In this document: piece after piece, positions 26,362 to 33,407 of the stretch
Layout: each line of letters starts with the position of its first letter
How positions within the stretch are numbered: position 1 is the stretch's first letter
NCBI RefSeq assembly: GCF_900110415.1
Contig: NZ_FODR01000019.1
Span: forward strand, 23,688 to 87,687
Direction: 5' to 3'
Length of the DNA stretch: 64,000 nt
Source of the DNA: Mucilaginibacter sp. OK283
Lineage (GTDB): Bacteria; Bacteroidota; Bacteroidia; Sphingobacteriales; Sphingobacteriaceae
Translations under genes and position numbers: made by a program
The notes under the pieces: generated by a model
The model's input: the letters and a program-made list of their open reading frames with translations, nothing else
Database searches by the model: none
What the model was told of the DNA's origin: nothing

Positions 26362-27864
26362 CTAATCAACAATTTTCCCTTTATCGAGTGTTAAAACCTT
26401 GTTAACGCTCTCGGGGATTTCATGCTGGTAATGGGTTACATATATCAATGTTACATTGCTTAACCTGCAAAGGGTATCTACCAGGTTTTTAAAGTGAAGT
26501 TGCTGATGGTCATCCATTCCCTGGCAGGGTTCATCAAAAATAAGCAGTGCAGGATTTTTAATCAGCGCCCGAGCAAGTAAGCATAAACGCTGGGCACTTG
26601 CCGGTATGTTTTTTAAAAGTATCCGGGCATATTGGTCAATTTCAAGCGTTTTCATCCATTGCAAGGCAATAGCTGCCATTTGCTGGTTGCTTGGCCTAAA
26701 TAGGCCCAATGTATCATAGTATCCCGATTCAACTACCTGCAGGCAACTGTTATCCGTAGGGAAATATTGATGCAGCTCGGGCGATACAAAACCTATTTTT
26801 CTTTTGATATCCCAGATACTTTCACCTGTTCCGCGTTTTTTATCAAATAAAACAATGTGGTTGGCGTAAGCCTGCGGGTTATCGCCATTTATTAAACTGA
26901 GCAATGTTGATTTGCCCGCACCATTGGGGCCAAGCAAAGCCCAGCGATCGCCTGTTTTAATTTCCCAATTTACATCATCCAGCACTACTTTGTCGCCGTA
27001 TTGAATGTGCACGTTTTCCATTTTTACTATATGGTTATAGGTTACACGCGGTTTACCTGTGTTTAATAAACTGCTAAGCGCTGTTATGTCAATACTATCG
27101 CCGGCATTGGTAATAAACTGCTCCGGTTTAAAATCAGCCCTGGCAAGTTCATGAATAATCGCACCCGCATTTAGCACGGCCACGTTGGTAATGGCTTCCG
27201 GAATTTCATGTGGTGCGGTAGCAATAATTAAATTAATGCCCGATGCGGTTATCTGCCTGATAATATCATTAAACCCCTGCCTTGTTTTTAAATCAAGGCC
27301 GGTTAGCGGATTATCGAGCAATAATAAAACAGGATTTTTAAGTAGGGCAGCCGCAAGCATCAGGCGTTTTGTTTCGCCGTTTGATAATTTTATCAATTGT
27401 TTATCCTGCAGGGGATCAAGATTTAATAACAGCATTACCCTGGGTAAAGTCCAATATCCACGTGTAGCTTCGCCGACGATGTTATTTAAATAATGATTAA
27501 CAGTTAAAGCATCCTCTGAATCGGACGAGTTATAGCGCTGTTGATAATAAAAGTCGGAAGTGTTTGATAAATTTCGGAAATGGTGCCTGGGCTCAACAAT
27601 GGCAATTAATTTTGTTTTATTGCCGCTACCGCCGGTAACAGGCATTTTACCGTCAGGCTTGCTTTCGAAGTTGTAAGTAACGGAGCCGCCGGTAATATTA
27701 AAGCGGCCGGCTATAGTTTGTAGTAGCGCGCTTTTGCCAGACCCACTTGGGCCAACGAGCGCCCAGTTTTCGCCTTTATTGATGGCAAATGTAAGATTTT
27801 CAAACAGGGTGTTGTTCAAAAATCTTACAGTAGCACTGTTTATAGAAAAAATAGTATTAGCCAT
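26362..27864 (-). CDS. Tandem ABC ATPase, ModF-like
   Basis: 500 residues with two ABC domains and no membrane part. Domain 1: Walker A GPSGSGKS, signature LSNGETKR, Walker B LLLLDNPLTGLD. Domain 2: Walker A GPNGAGKS, a degenerate signature (PASAQRLCLLARAL) and Walker B LLIFDEPCQGMD. This asymmetric double-ATPase layout is that of ModF (PhrA), named for its vicinity to molybdate genes but of unclear function. No permease or molybdate gene adjoins. Confidence 0.8.
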   Translation of the reverse strand: MANTIFSINSATVRFLNNTLFENLTFAINKGENWALVGPSGSGKSALLQTIAGRFNITGGSVTYNFESKPDGKMPVTGGSGNKTKLIAIVEPRHHFRNLSNTSDFYYQQRYNSSDSEDALTVNHYLNNIVGEATRGYWTLPRVMLLLNLDPLQDKQLIKLSNGETKRLMLAAALLKNPVLLLLDNPLTGLDLKTRQGFNDIIRQITASGINLIIATAPHEIPEAITNVAVLNAGAIIHELARADFKPEQFITNAGDSIDITALSSLLNTGKPRVTYNHIVKMENVHIQYGDKVVLDDVNWEIKTGDRWALLGPNGAGKSTLLSLINGDNPQAYANHIVLFDKKRGTGESIWDIKRKIGFVSPELHQYFPTDNSCLQVVESGYYDTLGLFRPSNQQMAAIALQWMKTLEIDQYARILLKNIPASAQRLCLLARALIKNPALLIFDEPCQGMDDHQQLHFKNLVDTLCRLSNVTLIYVTHYQHEIPESVNKVLTLDKGKIVD

Positions 27865-27954
27865 GAACTGCTTTAGTAGCCGGCAAAATTAAACATCTGC
27901 CCGAAAAAAGCGCTTAGGCATAGTGCTGTTTTATTTTAAATATTAACGAAAGGC

Positions 27955-28176
27955 TTAAGCAGTTTTCTTAAAGTTTTGGTTTGGCGTAATGTTGGCGTTA
28001 CTCTTGTTTAGCCTGTTCCAACCTTCAATATTAACCATCTCATCTTTCACAAAATTGTTGCATTTTTTATTTGGGCAGGCAACAATCCAATATTTTTTTG
28101 ATTGTTCAATGTGAGGCCTGGTTCCACATTTTATGCAATTTTCGCATTTAATATTTGGTTGTATTTCAAAAGTCAT
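27955..28176 (-). CDS. Small Lar-like zinc-ribbon protein
   Basis: 73 residues with CENCIKCGTRP and ACPNKKCNNF, i.e. two Cys pairs that should bind one zinc, followed by the WNRLN end typical of Lar-like (restriction-alleviation) zinc ribbons. A second copy is encoded at 48976-49230 with the same layout (CKTCGARPVIE, VKCPN, DDWNRNN). The role in Bacteroidota is unknown; the phage Lar function should not be assumed. Confidence 0.65.
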   Translation of the reverse strand: MTFEIQPNIKCENCIKCGTRPHIEQSKKYWIVACPNKKCNNFVKDEMVNIEGWNRLNKSNANITPNQNFKKTA

Positions 28177-28437
28177 AGCAATATGTAGTTATAAATAGAT
28201 AATTCAAAATTATGAAAATATTTCGGCATCAGCTAAAATTTAACCAAAACATGCACTATAAGTATGTTAATACCTGTGTTTTGATAAAACTAAATAGATT
28301 GGCACTTCTTCTTCTCTTTGTTGTAATACGCAATAACCGTTCCGTTTTGAAATTGTTTTAATATTTAATCATTGTTTTATATTTTATTTTTCAGGTTAAA
28401 AAAATCATCATAAATACCACCTCATTTAGCCTTTACA

Positions 28438-28480
28438 ACGCACGGTTGATTAAAAAAAGGATTTTTAATCAACCGTGTGT
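28438..28480. terminator. Isolated long hairpin, possible bidirectional terminator
   Basis: CACGGTTGATTAAAAA (28441-28456) and TTTTTAATCAACCGTG (28462-28477) pair perfectly around AAGGA, with A and T runs inside the arms. It is about 260 nt from the nearest gene on the left and 600 nt from the nearest on the right, so it may end an unannotated transcript. Confidence 0.55.
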
Positions 28481-28574
28481 AGGTTCTGCTATACACTTTT
28501 TATCAAACTTATGTACACTTGCCATTTTGCCCGCAGGCTTTCTTTATCGCCAGGAAAATTGAAGGTTTTTTATA

Positions 28575-28849
28575 TTAGCAGCTGCCTAAATCTGATTTAG
28601 ATTTTTTTCGTATTGTATAAAAATCTGCTCCGTTGCCTTTGGCCAATGGAATAATGACTAAAAAACAAGGGGCCAGCTGCTTTACTAATTGAGTCAAAGC
28701 CTCCAATAATGCTTCCTTTTACCGTCAACCTCCGTTAACGGTAATGAATAATTTTCGTTTTCAGACAACTCCTTAGGAGAAAATACTTCTGGCCGCCACG
28801 GCTGCAGGCCAGACAGCGGCGCAACTGCGTGCGGGCAAACAAAAGGCAT
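28575..28849 (-). pseudogene. Possible decayed CDS: two overlapping short frames
   Basis: An ATG at 28849 opens 51 codons (MPFVCPHAVAPLSGLQPW... to ...KRKHYWRL, stop 28694). A second frame, shifted by -1 and overlapping it, continues to a stop at 28575 with protein-like sequence (EALLEALTQLVKQLAPCF, then LVIIPLAKGNGADFYTIRKK). Together they resemble one gene broken by a frameshift, or a short transposase-like orfA/orfB pair, but I cannot match a family. Confidence 0.35.
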
Positions 28850-29092
28850 TAAAGAAACACGATATAGTGCAACCCCTTAACGCCAAAAAGTATAATAGTT
28901 ATAATTTAAGGTGGCTTTTTTACTTTATGCGGCTGATGAAGTTTTAAATATTTCTGCACCACATCAAAAGGAGGCATTGGCTGTTTATGCCCGACTTCGA
29001 AAAAAGGCGTGATTCTTGTTACCAGATAGGCTGGATGCAGAAAAAAATGCCTGCAATATTCTTTGGGTTATATACACTTATAAAAAAATGTT

Positions 29093-29254
29093 ATGAAAAA
29101 AATTCATTTATTGATGATCGGGTTAGTCCTTTCTACACTAAGCGGCTGCTCTGTTATCACCGGGATATTTAAGGCGGGCGCCGTAGTTGGCGTGATATCA
29201 GTTATTGTTGTTGTTTTGGTTATCGTGTGGCTTATTTCACTATTTAGGAAGTGA
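29093..29254 (+). CDS. Small lipoprotein/membrane protein (53 aa)
   Basis: 53 residues: a lipoprotein signal (KKIHLLMIGLVLSTLSGC, Cys19), then a hydrophobic segment (AVVGVISVIVVVLVIVWLI) and a basic end LFRK. This could be an inner-membrane lipoprotein with a second membrane anchor. It precedes the PA2169-type gene by 90 nt on the same strand; small proteins of this look often accompany stress genes in Bacteroidota, which is recollection rather than proof. Confidence 0.7.
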   Translation: MKKIHLLMIGLVLSTLSGCSVITGIFKAGAVVGVISVIVVVLVIVWLISLFRK

Positions 29255-29344
29255 ACAATTATTTCTTAGTAGTATATTTTTTATCTATTTGATTAAACAA
29301 TTTGATTTCAGATAGGTTGTACTTGTATAAAAACATAATTCATC

Positions 29345-29800
29345 ATGGAAAATTCACAAGCAACAACAGAAGTTTTAAATGACCTGGTTCAGATTAATAA
29401 CGACAGGATAAAAGGGTATGAGCGAGCCCTTAAAGATTTAAAAGATGGCGAAAGCGATTTGAGGATGCTTTTTTTAAGTTTGATTGACGCAAGCAATCGG
29501 TATAAAAATGAATTGGGCAAAGAAGTTGAGGTGTTGGGCAAAGATATTGACACGGGCACTTCAACCAGTGGTAAAATACACCGGGCCTGGCTGGATGTAA
29601 AGGCGGCCTTTACTGCTCATGATACGCACGATATTTTAGAAGAGTGCGAATTTGGCGAAGACGCTATTGTAAAAGCTTACCGGCAAGCGCTGGACGAAGA
29701 ATATATTCCCGCATTTTTACGCGATATTATAACCAGGCAACAAGCCGAAATATTGGATGCGCACGACGAAATAAAAGCATTACGCGATAGTGTTCACTAA
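29345..29800 (+). CDS. PA2169-family four-helix-bundle protein (DUF2383)
   Basis: 151 residues without signal peptide. The pattern NDLVQINNDRIKGYERALKDL, the middle YKNELGKEVEVLGKDIDTGTS...GKIHRAWLDVK and the end AFLRDIITRQQAEILDAHDEIKALRD are those of DUF2383/PA2169 proteins, ferritin-like helical bundles of unknown function often linked to stress. A shared terminator (29938-29972) separates it from the convergent lipoprotein genes. Confidence 0.88.
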   Translation: MENSQATTEVLNDLVQINNDRIKGYERALKDLKDGESDLRMLFLSLIDASNRYKNELGKEVEVLGKDIDTGTSTSGKIHRAWLDVKAAFTAHDTHDILEECEFGEDAIVKAYRQALDEEYIPAFLRDIITRQQAEILDAHDEIKALRDSVH

Positions 29801-29937
29801 GAAATTAGTATCACGTATCAAGACCGGGTTGTGATGCCTTGGTTTGATAGGCGGCACTTCTTAGGTGAATATTTTACTGCCTGGCAAATAACCTTGGAAC
29901 CTGATACTTGCTACTGATAAACAATTTGATACTTCAT

Positions 29938-29972
29938 AAAAAAACGCACCTGAAAACCAGGTGCGTTTTTTT
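29938..29972. terminator. Bidirectional terminator between PA2169-like gene and lipoprotein array
   Basis: AAAAAAACGCACCTG and CAGGTGCGTTTTTTT pair perfectly around AAAAC. A run on the left and T run on the right make it work in both directions; it lies between convergent genes. Confidence 0.92.
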
Positions 29973-29993
29973 AGAAATCTAAAAAAAGTCAGA

Positions 29994-30194
29994 TTACATT
30001 TTTTTAGTAGTGTCTTTCTTGGTAGTGTCAGTTTTAGCTGTATCAGTTTTAGCTGAATCTGCTTTAGCTGTATCCATTTTTGCAGTGTCCATTTTTGCTG
30101 AATCTGCAGCTGAAGATGAACCAGAACCTTTACAAGCAGCAAATGAAGTAGCGATAGCTAAGGCAACTAAGCCTAATTTGAATGAATTTTTCAT
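29994..30194 (-). CDS. Pentapeptide-repeat lipoprotein, paralogue 1
   Basis: 66 residues from the ATG at 30194: signal with lipid cysteine in SFAACKGSG (Cys21), then a charged tail of five-residue units D-[ST]-[AT]-K-x (DSAKM DTAKM DTAKA DSAKT DTAKT DTTKK DTTKK). It is an outer-leaflet lipoprotein with an extended low-complexity tail; no enzyme fold is possible. About 101 nt around the 5' end are identical to paralogue 2, so the copies are recent or gene-converted. The longer frame to 30263 would read through the promoter. Confidence 0.8.
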   Translation of the reverse strand: MKNSFKLGLVALAIATSFAACKGSGSSSAADSAKMDTAKMDTAKADSAKTDTAKTDTTKKDTTKKM

Positions 30195-30232
30195 GTTCAA
30201 TTTTTTTAATGAGTGATTTAATAGTTTTTCTG

Positions 30233-30261
30233 TTAATACCTTAAACAAAAAAAGGTAACCC
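30233..30261 (-). promoter_or_regulatory. ECF-type promoter of lipoprotein 1
   Basis: Minus strand GGGTTAC (30261-30255), 15 nt, GTATTAA (30239-30233); the ATG follows 38 nt later. The pair recurs before lipoproteins 2 and 3 and before the ECF sigma gene, and so is probably that sigma factor's recognition site. Confidence 0.75.
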
Positions 30262-30296
30262 ATAATTTTAAAATAAAATTACAGATTACCTTTTTT
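30247..30296 (-). terminator. Terminator of lipoprotein 2, shared with promoter of lipoprotein 1
   Basis: On the minus strand AAAAAAGGTAATC (30296-30284) pairs with GGTTACCTTTTTTT (30260-30247). The 3' arm and T run are at the same time the -35 element of the next gene. Confidence 0.65.
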
Positions 30297-30368
30297 ATTG
30301 TAAATAAACTAATAAATCTATAAAAAGGCATGAAAATTTATACTTCAGCCAGTTTAAAGGCTTAGTAA

Positions 30369-30587
30369 TTATTTTTTAGCTGTATCTTTTTTTACAGAGT
30401 CAACTTTAGCTTCGCCAGCTTTAGCAGTTGAATCAGTTGCTGCAGTTGAATCTTTTTTCACTGAATCAACTTTCGCTGAATCTGCTTTAGCTGAATCTGC
30501 AGCTGAAGATGAACCAGAACCTTTACAAGCAGCAAATGAAGTAGCGATAGCTAAGGCAACTAAGCCTAATTTGAATGAATTTTTCAT
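30369..30587 (-). CDS. Pentapeptide-repeat lipoprotein, paralogue 2
   Basis: 72 residues. The first 33 are identical to paralogue 1 (lipid Cys21, then KGSGSSSAADSAK). The tail is more irregular: DSAKA DSAKV DSVKK, then STAATDSTAKAGEAKV, then DSVKK DTAKK. Alternating acidic and basic residues give a nearly neutral, flexible chain. Own promoter upstream and terminator downstream, so it is a one-gene unit. Confidence 0.8.
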   Translation of the reverse strand: MKNSFKLGLVALAIATSFAACKGSGSSSAADSAKADSAKVDSVKKDSTAATDSTAKAGEAKVDSVKKDTAKK

Positions 30588-30632
30588 GTTTTGAGTTTTA
30601 TAAGTTTTAATAATTTTTTGATCGTTCGGTTA

Positions 30633-30662
30633 TTAATACAAATTAATGATAAAAGGTAACCC
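30633..30662 (-). promoter_or_regulatory. ECF-type promoter of lipoprotein 2
   Basis: Minus strand GGGTTAC (30662-30656), 16 nt, GTATTAA (30639-30633); the ATG is 45 nt further on. One base more between the boxes than in the other three copies. Confidence 0.75.
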
Positions 30663-30695
30663 ATGATTTTTTAAAAAAATATTGGTTACCTTTTT
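30651..30695 (-). terminator. Terminator of lipoprotein 3, shared with promoter of lipoprotein 2
   Basis: Minus strand AAAAAGGTAACC (30695-30684) pairs with GGTTACCTTTT (30661-30651). As at 30247-30296, the 3' arm doubles as the -35 box of the following gene. Confidence 0.65.
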
Positions 30696-30772
30696 ATCAA
30701 AAAAAACTATTAAACCATAAAAAGAATTGCAGGGAATACCCGGTATCTTTTTTATAGCACTATAGCAGTTAA

Positions 30773-30964
30773 TTATTTTTTAACTGAATCTTTTTTTACT
30801 GTATCAACTTTAGTTGAATCAGTTTTAACTGTTGAGTCAACTTTAACTGTTGAATCAACTTTAACGGTAGTATCGCTATCACCTTTTTTAGCATCACCAT
30901 TACAAGCTGAGAAAGAAGCAGCAATAACTAAAGCTACAAAGCTGGTTTTCATTAAATTTTTCAT
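30773..30964 (-). CDS. Repeat-rich lipoprotein, paralogue 3
   Basis: 63 residues, diverged from paralogues 1 and 2 but with the same plan: lipid cysteine in SFSACNGDAKK, then DTTVKV DSTVKV DSTVKT DSTKV DTVKK DSVKK. Here the repeat starts with six-residue units and ends with five. First gene of the minus-strand array, with the same GGGTTAC/GTATTAA promoter. Unlike the other two gaps, no hairpin precedes it, as no gene lies upstream on this strand. Confidence 0.8.
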   Translation of the reverse strand: MKNLMKTSFVALVIAASFSACNGDAKKGDSDTTVKVDSTVKVDSTVKTDSTKVDTVKKDSVKK

Positions 30965-31351
30965 CGTTGTGTGTTTTAAAATGTTAGTGTTTTTTTAACG
31001 TTTACTGTTGTTAATACACTTAAATGAAAAAGGTAACCCAATAAATTAATTAAAAAGTAAAATATTATATTGCTATTTATCTTAAGGTAGTAGCGGTAAG
31101 TTTGGTTGTAAGTTTTTTTTTGCAGATTTGCCCGCTATAATATAATTTGTTCCAGGGGTTACTTATTTGCAATTACAGTATTAACATTTGAAGAGAATCA
31201 ACAAGAATAAGAGTCCGGAATCAAGAAAGGAAAAAGCCCGGTTTGAATGTCCGGGCAGATAATTAAATTGTATCATTTTGTATTGAATTTAACTACTTTT
31301 AGTCAGTTTTGATTCTTGACTCCTAACTCTTGATTCTTTTTTTACACCGTT
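30965..31351. other. Divergent regulatory gap between lipoprotein array and sigma gene
   Basis: Besides the two outward-facing promoters (31011-31039 and 31352-31380) it contains a TCTTGACTC-word palindrome (31193-31229 against 31309-31340) and a small hairpin GCCCGG/CCGGGC (31236-31256). No ORF. Confidence 0.65.
31011..31039 (-). promoter_or_regulatory. ECF-type promoter of lipoprotein 3
   Basis: Minus strand GGGTTAC (31039-31033), 15 nt, GTATTAA (31017-31011); the ATG is 46 nt downstream. Confidence 0.75.
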
Positions 31352-31380
31352 GGGTTACATTTTGGCATAAACAGTATTAA
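31352..31380 (+). promoter_or_regulatory. ECF-type promoter at the sigma gene (autoregulation)
   Basis: GGGTTAC (31352-31358), 15 nt, GTATTAA (31374-31380), the same pair as before the three lipoproteins but on the plus strand. It ends 2 nt before the GTG start, so the transcript would be leaderless or the true start lies further in. Confidence 0.7.
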
Positions 31381-31382
31381 GA

Positions 31383-31952
31383 GTGAATAAAGACTTAAAA
31401 GCTTCGGCACCAACAGACAGCGAAATAGTTCTTGGGATACTTAACAATTCGGAAATAGTACTGAAAAGGCTATACACAACCTATTTCCCTATGATATTAC
31501 AGTTAATTATCAACAATAACGGAAATGAGGATGATGCCAAGGATATATACCAGGAAGCTATTATTGTTCTTTATAACAAAATAAAATCGGGCGAGTTTGA
31601 ATTAAGCAGCAAGCTTAAAACATACATTTACTCGGTTTGCCGCAGGCTTTGGCTTAAAAGGCTAAGCCAGATGAACAGGTACGGAGGCGATATCAGGGAT
31701 TTTGAAGAATTCCTGCCTGTTGATGACGAGGTTGAAAAACATAATGACCGGGATATACAGTTTAATAAAATGGAGGCGGCCCTCCAATTGTTAGGCGAAC
31801 CGTGTAAAACTATTATGGAAGATTTTTATATACATAACAGATCGATGCAGGAGATCTGCGAACGTTTTGGGTACACCAATGCCGATAATGCCAAAACGCA
31901 AAAGTATAAATGCCTGCAAAGGTTGAAAAAGTTATTTTTTCAGCAGAAGTAA
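31383..31952 (+). CDS. ECF-family RNA polymerase sigma factor
   Basis: 189 residues. Region 2 (YFPMILQLIINNNGNEDDAKDIYQEAIIVLYNKI, then LKTYIYSVCRRLWLKRL) binds the -10 element and core; region 4 (QLLGEPCKTIMEDFYIHNRSMQEICERFGYTNADNAKTQKYKCL) holds the helix-turn-helix for the -35. The GTG start is the only start codon before residue 27 and keeps the usual N-terminus. The next gene, 15 nt downstream with an AAGGAG ribosome site, is its probable anti-sigma factor. The likely regulon includes itself and the three lipoprotein genes. Confidence 0.9.
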   Translation: MNKDLKASAPTDSEIVLGILNNSEIVLKRLYTTYFPMILQLIINNNGNEDDAKDIYQEAIIVLYNKIKSGEFELSSKLKTYIYSVCRRLWLKRLSQMNRYGGDIRDFEEFLPVDDEVEKHNDRDIQFNKMEAALQLLGEPCKTIMEDFYIHNRSMQEICERFGYTNADNAKTQKYKCLQRLKKLFFQQK

Positions 31953-31967
31953 AAGGAGTGTAAAGAG

Positions 31968-33077
31968 ATGAGCGAGAACCTGATTCTGGAATTGATTGAA
32001 AGGTACCTTAACGGCGATATGACGGCCGCCGAACGCGCCGAATTTGAGATATTGCGTAAAAACGACGCTAATGTTGACAGCAAGGTAATAGAACACAAAC
32101 TATTTGTAGGGCTAATTAAACAATACGGCGAACGCATTGAGCTGGAAAAACGCCTGGATGCTATCCACAACGAGATTGATGTGCATACTTTGAAGGAAGA
32201 GTTGATGATACACCCTAACTGGATAGTTAGCATGTGGAGGCATCACCATTCAAAAATATCGGTAGCTGCTTCTATAGCTATTTTTGCCATATTGAGTACT
32301 TTGTTTTTTACAGGGAAGCTGAATAATCATAATTCAAATGATGTTGAATTGTTAAGTCAAAAAGTTGATCAGCTCAACAATAAAACAGACAAGCTGGCCC
32401 AAAAGACTGATAATTTGGCCAATCAAAGAATAACAGATAAGCAGAAGAAACTTACCAACCCTGGTAATTTCAGGGGAACCGGGTTTGCGTTATCTTCAAA
32501 TGGTTATATAGCAACAGATTATCACATCATTAGGGATGCCGATTCTGTATATGTACAGAATGCGGCCGGAGAGTCGTTTCATGCAAAAGTTATTTATACC
32601 GAGCCTAAATACGATATAGCTATTTTGCAGATAAATGATCCTGCGTTTAAAGATCTTGGAAATGTGCCTTACAATTTTAAGAAACCATTAAGCGATTTGG
32701 GCGAAGATGTTTATACCTTAGGTTACCCAAGCGGCGAAGAAAATTATGGTCCAGGTTCGTTAACAGCAAGAAATGGCCACTCCGGCGATACAACAGAATA
32801 CCAGGTATCTATTCCCGTTAATCCCGGAAATAGCGGTGGTCCGTTGTTAGATAGTAAAGGAAATGTTGTTGGTATTATAAGCGGCAGACAGCCCGAAATG
32901 GCTGGCGCAGGTTTTGCAAAAAAATCGGCTTATCTGTTAAAAGCGATACAAAATATACCATCCGACTCATTGAGCAAGGATTTAACCCTAAGTACAAAAA
33001 ACACGCTGGCAGGTTTAAGCCGCCCGCAACAAGTTAAAAAGCTAAAAAACTATGTGTTTATGGTTAAAGCTTATTAA
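31968..33077 (+). CDS. Membrane anti-sigma factor fused to a trypsin-like serine protease
   Basis: 369 residues in four parts. Residues 1-95 are cytosolic and look like a Bacteroidota anti-sigma domain (LIERYLNGDMTAAERAEFEIL). One membrane helix (about 97-115) follows, then a periplasmic coiled coil (125-155: LLSQKVDQLNNKTDKLAQK). Residues 165-330 are a trypsin/HtrA-like protease with a full triad: His186 (TDYHII), Asp216 (KYDIAIL) and Ser289 (NPGNSGGPLL). No PDZ domain. Its position after the sigma gene argues that it holds the sigma factor and senses an envelope signal. It could instead be a plain membrane protease. Confidence 0.82.
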   Translation: MSENLILELIERYLNGDMTAAERAEFEILRKNDANVDSKVIEHKLFVGLIKQYGERIELEKRLDAIHNEIDVHTLKEELMIHPNWIVSMWRHHHSKISVAASIAIFAILSTLFFTGKLNNHNSNDVELLSQKVDQLNNKTDKLAQKTDNLANQRITDKQKKLTNPGNFRGTGFALSSNGYIATDYHIIRDADSVYVQNAAGESFHAKVIYTEPKYDIAILQINDPAFKDLGNVPYNFKKPLSDLGEDVYTLGYPSGEENYGPGSLTARNGHSGDTTEYQVSIPVNPGNSGGPLLDSKGNVVGIISGRQPEMAGAGFAKKSAYLLKAIQNIPSDSLSKDLTLSTKNTLAGLSRPQQVKKLKNYVFMVKAY

Positions 33078-33109
33078 TAACGCCCAATTCCAATAAAAAT
33101 TAATAATTG

Positions 33110-33140
33110 AAAGGAGATGCCGTAAGGTGTCTCTTTTTTT
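33110..33140 (+). terminator. Terminator of the sigma/anti-sigma operon
   Basis: AAAGGAGATGCC and GGTGTCTCTTT pair (with some G-T pairs) around GTAA, followed by a run of seven T. Confidence 0.75.
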
Positions 33141-33206
33141 ATTAGGGGCTTTTTTCTGAACAGGATTCGTCGGATTTATCAGATTTTTTTGGATTTTGAT
33201 TTGCAT

Positions 33207-33297
33207 GTCTGAACTCGAATTAAACGAATTTTTAGAATTTCTCGAATTGGCCTTTGAATTCTGTTAATTCTTTAATTCGTTTAATTCGAGTTCAGAC
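33207..33297. repeat. AGAATT-family palindrome, best copy
   Basis: The first and last 24 nt (33207-33230 and 33274-33297; starting GTCTGAACTCGAATTAAACG) are perfect inverted copies. The 43 nt between them continue to pair with mismatches as TTAGAATT/TCGAATT against AATTCTGTTAATTC. The word repeats every 8-11 nt. Confidence 0.92.
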
Positions 33298-33302
33298 AAT
33301 TT

Positions 33303-33407
33303 GCGTTAGGGATTGGCGCGGATACCGGCCGGGTGAAGGGAAAGAGGGCAGGCTACGGCTAAGGCCTGTGCAGTATGAGCAAAAAGCCCGGCCGCAGGCA
33401 ACGCCCC
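33303..33407 (+). repeat. GC-rich dispersed repeat, copy 2
   Basis: Carries GGATACCGGCC, the 20-nt AAGGCCTGTGCAGTATGAGC (33361-33380) and GCCCGGCCGCAGGCAACGCC, in the same order as the inverted copy at 584-668. Confidence 0.75.

Larger units (their letters stand above)
28177..29092. other. Gene-poor stretch with a strong hairpin and ORF remnants
   Basis: Contains a 16-bp perfect hairpin (28438-28480) and overlapping short minus-strand frames (28575-28849) that look like decayed coding sequence. The frame open on the plus strand from 28987 is not credible; a real small gene starts inside it at 29093. Nothing else is supported. Confidence 0.6.

Noticed and set aside
28987..29172. Plus-strand frame of 61 codons
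   Set aside because: It has no protein-like features, and a lipoprotein gene in another frame starts inside it at 29093.
29861..30142. Minus-strand frame with reiterated LQIQQKWTLQKW-like residues
   Set aside because: It is the repeat tail of lipoprotein 1 read in the wrong frame across its terminator.
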